Positions 23,863 to 31,785 are shown, counted from the first letter of the stretch. The stretch: DNA of 38,080 nt from Streptomyces sp. NBC_00237 (GCF_026342435.1 NZ_JAPEMT010000010.1:1-38080), one strand, 5' to 3'. Made by a program: numbers and translations. The notes: generated by a model not told the origin, from the letters alone.

Positions 23863-25107
23863 CTACTGCTGGATCTCCATGTGCCGTACGAGGGAGGCCA
23901 GTCCCGCCGACCGAATCCCCGCCCCCGAGGTCACCATGTCGTCCACCAGGGTGCGGGCCATGGGGTGGGCGTAGACGTAGGCGGGAGCGTGCCGGGCGGC
24001 CGTGTGCAGCGTGGTGATCGCCTCATGCGTGCGCCCGAGGCGGTGCTCCGCGCGCGCTTTGTCGATCCGCCAATGGGTGACCCGCTCTCGCGAAGGGGTC
24101 ACTCCGCGCGCCTCCACATCAAGGCCGGGCACGAAGCTCAGGCCCTTGTCCGGCTCGTCGATCTCCACCCCGGCCTCCACGGCGTGGACGGCGACCACCG
24201 GCACCCCGAACACCGTGTGCCAGCGCAGGTCCGCGTACCCGTCGGGGAGCTGGGTGCGCGCGACGGCGAGGGCAGCAGTGGAGTGCTGCCACGCCTCGAC
24301 CTTCTTGTCCGACCGCGCCGCCGCGACGACTCTGCGCAGCAGCAGCGCACCGTGCAGCGCGACGGCGTCGTGCCCGCCCTCGGCGAGCAGCGGGTCCAGG
24401 TCCGCGAGGGCGGCGTCCGCGATGGCGTCGGCCGACCGTACGTCGCCCTGGTGCAGCATCGCCCCGCACCGGTCCCACGCGGTCGCAGCCTGAGACAGCG
24501 GGTCGCCGAGCTGCGTAGCGGCCCCGGCCGCGACCTCGGACGCCGTCCACGCAAGATCCGGATATCCCAGGACGTTCGCACTCTGGCGGGCATTGCGGGC
24601 CGCGTCCACGACCAGGGCCAGCGCACGCTCTCGCTCCGCGCCCTGGTACGACAGCAGCGCCGTGTTCAGCGCCTCCAGCAGCACCGGGAGCACGCGGGCG
24701 GCGTCCAGCAGCCGCGCCCCCTGCCGTGCCGCGTTCGTCTCCGCCGCCATCTGCTCCAGCTCTGCCCATCCGGCCGGGGGCGCGCTCGCACTGAGGCCGG
24801 GGTGCCCGCTCAGGATCAGCCCCGAGCGCCGCAGGACCGTCCGCAGCGCCGGAATGTGCGCCGTGGTCGATTCGCCCTGCCGCAGCCGGTACGGCTGCCC
24901 GAGCAGCCAGTTCACGTCGACGTCGCACACCTCTGCCACGGCGCAGATCAGCGAGACCTTGTCGAGCACCAGGCGGCCCGCCTCTACCTCCTGGACCCAC
25001 CGCCCGCCCCGGCTCACCAGTCCGCCTAGCTGCTCCTGGCTGAGGTCTTGCCCGAGACGCGCGATGCGCACCCGTCGCCCGATGTGGTCCCGCCGCGCGT
25101 CGTGCAT
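23863..25107 (-). CDS. XRE-family regulator with TPR-like C-terminus
   Basis: Encodes 414 residues from ATG 25107 (GGAG just upstream). An XRE/Cro helix-turn-helix occupies about residues 9-62 (RVRIARLGQDLSQEQLGGLVSRGGRWVQEVEAGRLVLDKVSLICAVAEVCDV, read in parts). The remaining 340 residues are paired Ala-rich helices in TPR style (ALLSYQGAERERALALVVDAARNARQ; ARAEHRLGRTHEAITTLHTAARHAP). This architecture is common among Streptomyces regulators whose TPR part senses a peptide or partner. It may control transfer or its own small operon with the two genes downstream. Confidence 0.8.
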   Translation of the reverse strand: MHDARRDHIGRRVRIARLGQDLSQEQLGGLVSRGGRWVQEVEAGRLVLDKVSLICAVAEVCDVDVNWLLGQPYRLRQGESTTAHIPALRTVLRRSGLILSGHPGLSASAPPAGWAELEQMAAETNAARQGARLLDAARVLPVLLEALNTALLSYQGAERERALALVVDAARNARQSANVLGYPDLAWTASEVAAGAATQLGDPLSQAATAWDRCGAMLHQGDVRSADAIADAALADLDPLLAEGGHDAVALHGALLLRRVVAAARSDKKVEAWQHSTAALAVARTQLPDGYADLRWHTVFGVPVVAVHAVEAGVEIDEPDKGLSFVPGLDVEARGVTPSRERVTHWRIDKARAEHRLGRTHEAITTLHTAARHAPAYVYAHPMARTLVDDMVTSGAGIRSAGLASLVRHMEIQQ

Positions 25108-25276
25108 GCCCAACTCCGTTCAGTGCCAGCCTTGTTCAAACGGTACGCCCGCAGGAACTTCCCGTGTAAGGCAAGGCTCGTCCCGCCTGCTCCGTACATG
25201 CCTCCCACACTCCCGAAAGTCGCACTCACAGGCCCCCGGAATACCCCTCCAGGCAGCTTTGCGATACAACAAGAGG

Positions 25277-25313
25277 GCGGGGCCCGGGGCGATTGACGCG
25301 CCCCGGGCCCCGC
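25277..25313. terminator. 15-bp GC hairpin terminator
   Basis: GCGGGGCCCGGGGCG (25277-25291) and CGCCCCGGGCCCCGC (25299-25313) form a 15-bp stem. It lies beyond the stop of the leftward SpdB2-like gene (25332) and ends that operon. Confidence 0.75.
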
Positions 25314-25331
25314 TTCACGGTCGTACAGAGA

Positions 25332-27077
25332 TCAGCCGGTGTACCCGGACTTGATCAGGTCGGCGGCGGCCTGGCGGCGCTCACCGGCAACCGTGCGGCC
25401 GACACCGAGCAGCTCGCCCACCTCCTCCAGAGAGACCCGCTCGCGCAGTGCGTCCACCGTGTCCGCAGTGGTGCCTCCGGCCGCGAGGATCAGCCGGGCC
25501 ACCCGGCGCTCCGCCCGCTCCCGGGGGCTCAGCCGGGCGAGGTCCTCGGCCTCCTGCGCGGCCAGTTCGGCGCGCGCGGCCTCCGCCCGGTCCTCGGCCT
25601 CCTGTCGCCGCGCAGCCGCCCGCGCCGCCTCGAACTCGGCCTGCTCCGCCAGCAGCCGCGCCCGCTCCCGCTCATACGCGGCCTCGTTGTTGCGCCCCTC
25701 CGCCGCCGCCTTCTCCAGCCGCACCGCCTTCGCCGTGAGTTCCGCCGCCTCCGCCCGGTCGCGCGCCTCCGCCGCCAGGGCCGCCGCCTCAATGGCGCGC
25801 GCCTCCGCCGCCTCGGCGCTCTGCTCCGCCTCCGCGATCTCACGGGCGGCACGCTCCGCCTGACGGCGCGTCGCCTCCGCCGTGAGGACGGCCGACGTCG
25901 CCTCGGTCTCCGCCTCCGCCGCCGCGACCCGCTCCCGCGCCGCCGCCCGCACGGTAGCCTCCGCCTCGGCGGCACGGGCCTCCGCCGCCGCCGTCGTGGT
26001 CTCCGCCGCGATCGTGTGTTCCGCCGTCGTCACCGTGGCAGAGATCCGCATCCGTGCCACCGCGGCCTCCGCCACCCGGCGTTCCTCCGCCAAGCGGCGC
26101 TGCTCCTCCGCCGCCGCCACGGCCGCCGCCGCCTCACGCTTCGCCGCCTCTCGGGCGCGCTCCGCCTCCCGCTGCGCCTCGGGCAGCGCCAGCGCCTCCT
26201 CCACGCCGAGACCGTACGGCGCCATCTTGAAGGGCAGCATCGCCTCCGCACCCGCCTTCCGCTTCCAGCCCCGGCCGTGCTTGTGCGCCAGCCATGCCGC
26301 GTACACGGTCCGCTGCTGCTCCAGGGCGAGCGCCTCCTTGTAGGAGCCGATCTCCCAGAGCTTCATGCGCCGGAACAGACTCCAGCTCTTGAACGGGGAC
26401 AGCAACCACCGGCGCAGGGGCACCCCGCCAGCAGCACCGAGCCGGACCTGTGCGGTACGGATGACCAGGTGGCGGGCCGCTTCGACCACCGCGATGAACA
26501 GCAGCGGCATCGCTGCGTGGTAGACCGCGCCCACCGGGTCCCCGGTGATCGACTGATCGCCGGACTTCGCGTTGAATGCGATCGTGCAGAGCGTCAACAG
26601 GTGCCCGATGTGCCTGAACAGGGGCTTGGGGCTGCGCCTCCAGGCCATGACCAGATCGATGCCGTACATGGCGATGATTCCGGCGTCGATACCGATCGGA
26701 GCGTAGGGGGCGACCGGCCCGAAGTGCTTTTCAACAGCCAGTTGATGCAGGGCGGAATACGACGCGGCGAAGCCGATTCCGGCGATGATCGCCGCGCAGA
26801 GAATCACCGCGATGGTCACGGCCCGCATCGCCCCACCGGCGCGGTCTTTCTCCTTCGGCGGAGCCTTCCGCAGGCTCACCGGAGCGGTCTCCTCGGCGGG
26901 CGGAGCCGGGACGGGGCTGACCGGAGCGCCGTTTCGGGCGGGGGTGGCAGTCGTCCGGTCCGGCGGAGCGGTGGGCCGGGCCACCGGAGCGGTGGGCCGG
27001 GCGGACGACACCGAAGGGGCGGTGTCCGGGGCCGGTGCGGGCCCGGGGAGGGTCTGCGGCTCAATCGTGGTGCTCAA
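25332..27077 (-). CDS. SpdB2/DUF2637-like spread protein with coiled coil
   Basis: Encodes 581 residues from TTG 27077, chosen because AAGGAGAG lies just upstream. A Pro/Ala-rich N-terminus (1-75) precedes about four membrane helices between 84 and 205 (AVTIAVILCAAIIAGIGFA; PIGIDAGIIAMYGIDLVMAW; a third near 160; PLLFIAVVEAARHLV), as in DUF2637 proteins. A very long Ala/Glu/Arg coiled coil covers about 300-520. The last 45 residues look like a helix-turn-helix (VSLEEVGELLGVGRTVAGERRQAAADLI). SpdB2-type proteins act in intramycelial spread of conjugative Streptomyces plasmids and interact with TraB. Confidence 0.75.
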   Translation of the reverse strand: MSTTIEPQTLPGPAPAPDTAPSVSSARPTAPVARPTAPPDRTTATPARNGAPVSPVPAPPAEETAPVSLRKAPPKEKDRAGGAMRAVTIAVILCAAIIAGIGFAASYSALHQLAVEKHFGPVAPYAPIGIDAGIIAMYGIDLVMAWRRSPKPLFRHIGHLLTLCTIAFNAKSGDQSITGDPVGAVYHAAMPLLFIAVVEAARHLVIRTAQVRLGAAGGVPLRRWLLSPFKSWSLFRRMKLWEIGSYKEALALEQQRTVYAAWLAHKHGRGWKRKAGAEAMLPFKMAPYGLGVEEALALPEAQREAERAREAAKREAAAAVAAAEEQRRLAEERRVAEAAVARMRISATVTTAEHTIAAETTTAAAEARAAEAEATVRAAARERVAAAEAETEATSAVLTAEATRRQAERAAREIAEAEQSAEAAEARAIEAAALAAEARDRAEAAELTAKAVRLEKAAAEGRNNEAAYERERARLLAEQAEFEAARAAARRQEAEDRAEAARAELAAQEAEDLARLSPRERAERRVARLILAAGGTTADTVDALRERVSLEEVGELLGVGRTVAGERRQAAADLIKSGYTG

Positions 27078-27153
27078 GTTCTCTCCTTGCTGGTGTGGGC
27101 GGAACAGGGCCGGGCGACGGCGGAGGAGCTGCCGCCCGGCCGGACGGCATTCC

Positions 27154-27199
27154 GTCACGGTGGCGCTGCCCCCAGTTTCCCGGGGGTGCCTTCCGTGAC
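27154..27199 (-). terminator. Hairpin between small genes and SpdB2-like gene
   Basis: GTCACGG (27154-27160) with an inner CCCCC tract pairs with the GGGGG tract and CCGTGAC (27193-27199). It may separate the TraB-small gene transcript from the SpdB2-like gene. The rest of 27078-27324 holds no credible gene. Confidence 0.45.
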
Positions 27200-27324
27200 G
27201 ATCACTCAGGTGGGCTACGTGCGCGGCCGTGTCGGGGTCGACGGCGGCGGCGTGCCCGGCGGCGGCTCCTTACGGCCGTCCTGTTCATGCGGGATGGGAC
27301 GCATCGGGAGCGGGGCTTTCGCCG

Positions 27325-27516
27325 TCACCGGCGGCCTCCCCGGTGGGCGTCGACGGCAGCGCAGTGCGCGTCGACGGCAGCGCAGTGCGCGGCGACGGCG
27401 TTAGCGGCGCTGCGGGCCGCGTCGGCGGCGGCCTGCGCGGCGGCCCGTGCCTGCGCGGCAGCTTGGCGGGCGGCCTCCATGTCGGCGGCGGCCTGGCGGC
27501 GGGCGGCGTCGCTCAT
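27325..27516 (-). CDS. Tiny Ala-rich helical protein
   Basis: Encodes 63 residues, over half Ala, in one amphipathic helix, with the peptide HCAAVDA repeated twice near the C-terminus from a direct DNA repeat (about 27348-27386). ATG 27516 overlaps the stop of the preceding small gene (ATGA) and GGGGGAA lies upstream, which supports translation. Function unknown; perhaps a partner of the coiled-coil SpdB2-like protein. Confidence 0.5.
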   Translation of the reverse strand: MSDAARRQAAADMEAARQAAAQARAAAQAAADAARSAANAVAAHCAAVDAHCAAVDAHRGGRR

Positions 27517-27650
27517 CGGGTTCCCCCGATCACGGCCAGGACCAGGGCGACGGTGCGGGGCCGCTCGCTCTTGCAGACGGCGCAGATGTACATGTGGCCG
27601 CGCAGTTTCATGCTGCGGCCGTGGCAGTGCGGGGAGGTGTGACGACTCAT
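27513..27650 (-). CDS. 45-residue Cys/His protein
   Basis: Encodes 45 residues: an N-terminal HCHG and a later CAVC give one possible small zinc site, and the C-terminus is hydrophobic (VALVLAVIGG). ATG 27650 lies one base after the previous stop and the end overlaps the next start, so it is part of a tightly packed run of tiny genes downstream of traB. Unknown function. Confidence 0.55.
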   Translation of the reverse strand: MSRHTSPHCHGRSMKLRGHMYICAVCKSERPRTVALVLAVIGGTR

Positions 27651-27651
27651 C

Positions 27652-27822
27652 TCACTTACCGCCCTTCTTCAGCCAGCCGCCGCGCGACCCCTGGTAGTCC
27701 GTGCCGTACTTAGCCCGGTCCTCGGTCGTCGCCCGGTCGTCGAACCGCATGGACGTACGGACCAGCCCCGTGGGCTGGGTCTCCTCGCTCTGGGGCTGTG
27801 TCTTGCTCTTGCGGAATGCCAT
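27652..27822 (-). CDS. 56-residue basic hypothetical protein
   Basis: Encodes 56 residues (start MAFRKSKTQPQSEETQP, end GGWLKKGGK), polar and basic with a central RFDDRATTEDRAKYGTDYQG. It starts at ATG 27822 downstream of the repeat cluster next to traB and is followed immediately by the Cys/His gene. The preserved frame and tight packing favour a real gene. Unknown function. Confidence 0.5.
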   Translation of the reverse strand: MAFRKSKTQPQSEETQPTGLVRTSMRFDDRATTEDRAKYGTDYQGSRGGWLKKGGK

Positions 27823-27852
27823 GATTGGCACCTGATCCCTTCGGGGTTCGGG

Positions 27853-27906
27853 CCCCGGGCGACCGCCTGACCTCCAAGAAAGTCGGTCGTCCGGGGGTTC
27901 TTTTTT
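27853..27906 (+). terminator. Terminator with U-tract on the + strand
   Basis: CCCCGGGCGACCG (27853-27865) pairs with CGGTCGTCCGGGG (27884-27896), followed by TTCTTTTTT (27898-27906). It is the best classical intrinsic terminator in the window. Its U-tract is on the plus strand, yet no plus-strand gene lies upstream, so it may stop antisense transcription into traB or end a small RNA. Confidence 0.65.
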
Positions 27907-27918
27907 GGTGCCGCGCCC

Positions 27919-28051
27919 TACTGACGGCCGGTACTGACGAGCTACTGGCGACGGCTACCGACGACGGGTCGTCAGTACGGCCGTAGCGCTCTGACCTGCA
28001 CTCGTCTGTAGGGAGCGGGGTCTGTAGGCGGTCTACTGACGGGCGTCAGTA
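27919..28051. repeat. 8-bp repeat cluster, candidate clt locus
   Basis: TACTGACG occurs at 27919, 27932 and 28034, and inverted (CGTCAGTA) at 27970-27977 and 28044-28051. One-mismatch copies are at 27943 and 27956. The first four are spaced 11-13 bp, about one helical turn. The last pair overlaps the end of traB. In Streptomyces plasmids TraB's C-terminal winged helix binds clusters of 8-bp repeats at the transfer locus clt, often beside traB, so this is the likely site. Confidence 0.65.
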
Positions 28052-30213
28052 GCCGCGTAGCGGGTGTGCGGGGGACTCCCCAGGACCTCGACCAGGCCCT
28101 GATCGGTCCACGCCTTGAGCCACCCGCCGACGGTCGTCGGGGAGGCCCCGATCGCGTCGGCGACGGCGGCCCGCTTGATGCCCAACGGCCCGGCCTGGCG
28201 GATGACCTCCAGCGCCCGCGCCTTCGGGTCGGCGGCCTCGGGGGAGGGTGCCGCCGGAGTGGTGAGCCATCCTTCGACCACCGTCCAGTCCGCTACCGGA
28301 GTGGTCTCGCCCGCAACCGGAGCGGCGGCAGCCATCGGCGGAGCGGTCGGTGCCGGGGCCGGAGCGGGCGCGCCGGTCGGCGGAGCGGGGGCGCGGAGCG
28401 CGCGGACCATGTCCTGTACTTCGGCCATGTCGTCGCCGTCCAGCCACAGGGAGCGGACAGTGGAGTACCGGCCCTCGGTGAGTAGGAGGCCGATGCCGCG
28501 CTGCTGGGGGTCAAGCAGGTGGGCGGAGTAGCCCCTGCCCGCCGCGCCCTTGCCCAGGATGCCGTTGCTCTCGTCGGCCCCGGTGGCGTACATGCACCAC
28601 CTCCAAGTGATGTTGCCGGTGATCTCCTTGGGCAGGATTGCCGCGCTGCTCAGTTGGGTCGACAGCACCAGCACGATGCCGAACGCAAGGCCGCGCGCGG
28701 CGAGGTCGGCGAGCGATTTGGTGATCTTCGCGCCGTGCTTGCGGTCGCCGGTGAACACGCCGACTTCATCGATGACGACGACTTCGAGTTCCAGGCCCTC
28801 GGTACCGACCAGGTCGGGACGCTCCGCGAGGGACTCGATGCCCTCGTCGGCGAGCCGGGCCGCGCGCTCGCCCAACTCCTCCACCAGTTCTTGCAGCCGG
28901 ACTTTGAGTTGTTTGGCGCGCTTCTCGGGGTCGTAGATGTGACAGGTCGTCAGTCCGGCCCATCGGTGCTGTCCGGGGTGCTTGCCGTCCGCGAGTGTCA
29001 GCCGTACCCGGGAGTCAAGCAGGCATCCGGCAATGATGAGCCGCAGGGCGGCCCCCTTGCCGGAGCGAGAGGACCCTCCGAGCAACAGCGACACATCCCT
29101 CAGCCGGACGTACAGCAGTCGGCCCCACGCGTCAACGGCTACCGGGATGCCCTGCTCCCAGACGTCGACGTCCGCGAGCATCTCCGCCGTGCACAGCACC
29201 GGCTGTGCGAACGGGTCGACGGCGAACCCGCTGATCAGCATCGTCTTGTCATCCGCGCCGGGTACCCGCTCCACATGCAGCCGGGACCGGTCCAGCCCCA
29301 GCTCACCGCCAAGCCCCTTACGGGCGGCCACCACGTCGTCCACGATCGCCCCGGTGTCGTCGGGCAAGCGCACCACAGCCGCCCACCGCTCCGGCAGCAC
29401 GTCCTCTTCCAGGACGCGCACGTGTGTCCCGCGCGGGATCACCCGGCACGCCGCGAGCCCCCTGGAAAGGGCCGTCACTAGGTCGACGGACGCGGGTACC
29501 GGCCCACCCAGCCCGGGAGCATCGCCCGGAGCGCCCGGCCCGGTGGGCGGAGCGCCCGGCACGGTCGCCGGAGCGGCTCCGGCGACCGGCGGAACGGTGC
29601 GTGTACCGGCCGGAGCACCCGCGAGGGTCGGCGACCCCGTCGGCGGAACGACCGCCGGGGTGGCAGCGATCAGGTCGGCCGGGACCGGACGCACCGTCAG
29701 CTCCAGCGGCTCCGGGCCCCGGGCCCACGCACTGACCACACCGAGGGCGGCGGCGGCCGGGGCCGCCCACCACGCCCCGCCCGCCACGGTCGCCGTACCG
29801 ATCCCCGCCACCGGCACGGCGAGCAGCGTGCACCGGGCCGCCGCGACGCGCTGGCGGCGGTGGTGCACCTGGTCAGGGTCCAGCGTCGGCACCCGGAACT
29901 CCCCCAGCGCGGCCAGGGCAGCGGCACCGCGCTCGGCCTGCGACTCCGCCGCCTCTAGCTGGGCTTTGGCGGCCGGGGTCAAGCCGCCGTCCTCCTGCGC
30001 AATCCGCCGCAGCTTCGCGGCGCGGCTCAGGGCGCGGTTGATCTGGCGGTGGTGATCCTCGATGGCGTCCTGGTGTGCCTCGGCGCGGTCCTTCACGATC
30101 CGGCGCAGCAGCTCCTCGCTGCTGACGGTGTGACCGCCCGCCCAGTGGGCCAGGTACCGGGCCAGGTGACGGGCGCCGGAACGGGTCCGGCGGGCAGAGC
30201 GGCGCTTGCTCAT
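28033..30213 (-). CDS. traB: TraB/FtsK-type double-strand DNA translocase
   Basis: Encodes 726 residues from ATG 30213 (GGAGGTG upstream; overlaps the preceding stop). A basic, helical N-terminus (1-105) is followed by a membrane segment pair at about 128-163 and an Ala/Pro/Thr linker. The motor has Walker A GGSSRSGKG at about 376-385 and Walker B LEVVVIDEVGVF at about 474-485. The C-terminal 60 residues form a winged helix (ALEVIRQAGPLGIKRAAVADAIGASPTTVGGWLKA). TraB hexamers pump double-stranded plasmid DNA between hyphae and recognise 8-bp repeats. The repeat cluster at 27919-28051 adjoins the gene. Confidence 0.9.
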   Translation of the reverse strand: MSKRRSARRTRSGARHLARYLAHWAGGHTVSSEELLRRIVKDRAEAHQDAIEDHHRQINRALSRAAKLRRIAQEDGGLTPAAKAQLEAAESQAERGAAALAALGEFRVPTLDPDQVHHRRQRVAAARCTLLAVPVAGIGTATVAGGAWWAAPAAAALGVVSAWARGPEPLELTVRPVPADLIAATPAVVPPTGSPTLAGAPAGTRTVPPVAGAAPATVPGAPPTGPGAPGDAPGLGGPVPASVDLVTALSRGLAACRVIPRGTHVRVLEEDVLPERWAAVVRLPDDTGAIVDDVVAARKGLGGELGLDRSRLHVERVPGADDKTMLISGFAVDPFAQPVLCTAEMLADVDVWEQGIPVAVDAWGRLLYVRLRDVSLLLGGSSRSGKGAALRLIIAGCLLDSRVRLTLADGKHPGQHRWAGLTTCHIYDPEKRAKQLKVRLQELVEELGERAARLADEGIESLAERPDLVGTEGLELEVVVIDEVGVFTGDRKHGAKITKSLADLAARGLAFGIVLVLSTQLSSAAILPKEITGNITWRWCMYATGADESNGILGKGAAGRGYSAHLLDPQQRGIGLLLTEGRYSTVRSLWLDGDDMAEVQDMVRALRAPAPPTGAPAPAPAPTAPPMAAAAPVAGETTPVADWTVVEGWLTTPAAPSPEAADPKARALEVIRQAGPLGIKRAAVADAIGASPTTVGGWLKAWTDQGLVEVLGSPPHTRYAATDARQ

Positions 30214-30734
30214 CCGATCAGCACCTCCCCCAGCCACGACACCAGCGGGACACCGAGGGCGGACACCCATCCGCCGACCGCGACAGTGATCCCCCACGTC
30301 GCGCCCGTCAGACCGCCGCTGATCGCGAAGAGACGCTCTTCCCAGTTCTTCGCGAAGATCAGGTAGAGCACGAATCCGAGGAGCAGACAGAACGCAATCC
30401 AACTGCCGGAGTAGCCCAGTACCTCACCGGTGGAAAGCGGCATCGCACCGGCTCCGGACTGCCCCACAGCAACGTTCCCGACCTGCGCCCCAACCGCGTT
30501 GCCCGTGCCGGTGAAGCTGCCGCTGATCTTGCCGACCAGGCCGCCGGTGACAGCCGACGCGAGGATCAGCGTCACCGCCGACCCCGCCCACGGCACGAGG
30601 ACCTTTTTCCGCTTCAACGCCTTGAAGCTGCGCCCCTTGGAGAAGTAGACCCACATCGCGGTCCCGGCCATGACCGTGAACCCAAACGCTGCTCCGGCGC
30701 GTGTGACGATGTGCGTGATCGTGATCAGATCCAT
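30210..30734 (-). CDS. Spd-like multi-pass membrane protein
   Basis: Encodes 174 residues with about four membrane helices (10-28; 46-66; 107-127; 137-165) and a Gly/Val-rich loop near 70-95. Small polytopic proteins in front of traB are typical Spd (spread) proteins of Streptomyces plasmids, which help distribute DNA along septate hyphae. ATG 30734 comes one base after the preceding stop, and its own stop overlaps the traB start (ATGA). Confidence 0.7.
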   Translation of the reverse strand: MDLITITHIVTRAGAAFGFTVMAGTAMWVYFSKGRSFKALKRKKVLVPWAGSAVTLILASAVTGGLVGKISGSFTGTGNAVGAQVGNVAVGQSGAGAMPLSTGEVLGYSGSWIAFCLLLGFVLYLIFAKNWEERLFAISGGLTGATWGITVAVGGWVSALGVPLVSWLGEVLIG

Positions 30735-30735
30735 C

Positions 30736-31296
30736 TCAGGCCCCCACGATCCACGAAGCGATCAGGTTCCGAGTCGGGGCCGCGAGCAGCGTCCCGCCGA
30801 CGATGGCGACCAGGAGCGCGGCGCACGCCCACCGGCGGAACCCCCTACCGGCCGCGATGCCGACTCCGGCGACCACGGACGTCACAACCGCTACCGCGAA
30901 AGCGGCGTCCACCGAGACATCCCGGGCCATCGGACCGGCCACCCGCTCCGCCCACATGAACGCGGGCCACACCCCGACACCGACCACCGCGAGGGTGCGC
31001 ACCGGGTGCACCGCGCGGACGGCGGCACGGACACGGTCCCAGTCGATCAGGTGGTCGTCCGACGGGTCCCGGTCCGGGATCGCGTTCACCGGCGGCACCG
31101 ACCACACCGGCACCTCGTTGGCAGGGCGCTTGGGGCCAAACTCGGGGTCCTCCCACAACGCATCCAGCCAGTCCGAACCGCGCTCGGCGCGCTCCTCCTG
31201 GACGTGTTCGCCGGATACCTGCGAGGGCACCACAGCCAGGTAACCGCGCGCAGTCGGCCACCCCTTCGGCAGCGGGGAAACCCCGCCCGCGCTCAC
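30736..31296 (-). CDS. Membrane protein of the tra operon
   Basis: Encodes 186 residues from GTG 31296 (GTGA overlap with the gene before). The N-terminal 85 residues are soluble and acidic (HVQEERAERGSDWLDALWEDPEFGP). The C-terminal half has about three membrane helices (TLAVVGVGVWPAFMW; AAFAVAVVTSVVAGVGIA; CAALLVAIVGGTLLAA). Position two genes before traB suggests an Spd-type or TraB-partner role. No named family is recognised. Confidence 0.65.
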   Translation of the reverse strand: MSAGGVSPLPKGWPTARGYLAVVPSQVSGEHVQEERAERGSDWLDALWEDPEFGPKRPANEVPVWSVPPVNAIPDRDPSDDHLIDWDRVRAAVRAVHPVRTLAVVGVGVWPAFMWAERVAGPMARDVSVDAAFAVAVVTSVVAGVGIAAGRGFRRWACAALLVAIVGGTLLAAPTRNLIASWIVGA

Positions 31297-31496
31297 AGCG
31301 CACCCGCTTCGCGCTGCATCATCCACGCACGCACCCGCAGCTCGTCCGCACCGACGACCGCCACCGCGGCCTCCGACACCGACTCCACCAGCACCCTGCG
31401 GCACCGCGACGGCAGGACCGTCCGCGTTCGCACCGATGCGGAGCAACCGTCGCTCCGCCGAGGACGCCACCAGCGCCCCCACTCTGCAACCATCAT
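31293..31496 (-). CDS. Small first gene of the tra operon
   Basis: Encodes 67 residues from ATG 31496 (adjacent ATG 31493 and GTG 31499 possible), with AGGAAGG upstream. The N-terminus is Trp/Arg-rich (EWGRWWRPRR) and the C-terminal part helical (ESVSEAAVAVVGADELRVRAWMMQRE). The stop overlaps the next start by GTGA. As the first gene behind the repeated operator (31540-31588) it may be a small regulatory or coupling factor. Unknown function. Confidence 0.55.
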   Translation of the reverse strand: MMVAEWGRWWRPRRSDGCSASVRTRTVLPSRCRRVLVESVSEAAVAVVGADELRVRAWMMQREAGAL

Positions 31497-31539
31497 CACG
31501 TCGGACCTTCCTCTGACCAGGGAGTTCTGACAGCGGCAC

Positions 31540-31588
31540 CGGTGGTTGGACACCGGCACCGCCGCCCGGTCGGTGGTTGGACACCGGC
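31540..31588 (-). promoter_or_regulatory. Direct 18-bp operator repeats before tra operon
   Basis: CGGTGGTTGGACACCGGC occurs exactly at 31540-31557 and 31571-31588, 31 bp apart (about three helical turns). Each copy is itself an inverted repeat (CCGGTG ... CACCGG type arms). It lies between the divergent tra operon and GntR gene, 44 nt before the first tra start, as expected for a repressor controlling transfer. Confidence 0.65.
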
Positions 31589-31675
31589 CGGGCACCTGCC
31601 TTTCAGCAGGTCAGGCAACGTTTCAGCTCGCTTGGGAATGGGCCCCAGCGGCTTGACGCCTCTTCAAGGTAAACC

Positions 31676-31750
31676 ACTAGCGCCCCACGGCGCTAGTACT
31701 AGCCCCTTTTCGGGGCGTGGCGTACTCTTGCAAGTGCATCACTGCACTTG
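31676..31750 (+). promoter_or_regulatory. GntR gene promoter with autoregulatory inverted repeat
   Basis: ACTAGCGCC (31676-31684) pairs with GGCGCTAGT (31689-31697). Downstream, a -10-like TACTCT (31723-31728) is followed at once by the perfect inverted repeat CAAGTGCA (31731-31738), TCAC, TGCACTTG (31743-31750). HutC-type GntR repressors bind such symmetric sites over their own promoters. Single half-sites recur at 2252 and 3494. Confidence 0.6.
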
Positions 31751-31785
31751 TGGGGTGCAGTACGAGGTACAGAAGGGAGAGGGAC

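Noticed and set aside
25293..27404. Rightward 703-residue frame opposite the SpdB2-like gene
   Set aside because: Its composition (runs of RRLRLRRR) reflects the antisense of an Ala/Glu coiled coil; the leftward protein has membrane helices and a clear ribosome-binding site.
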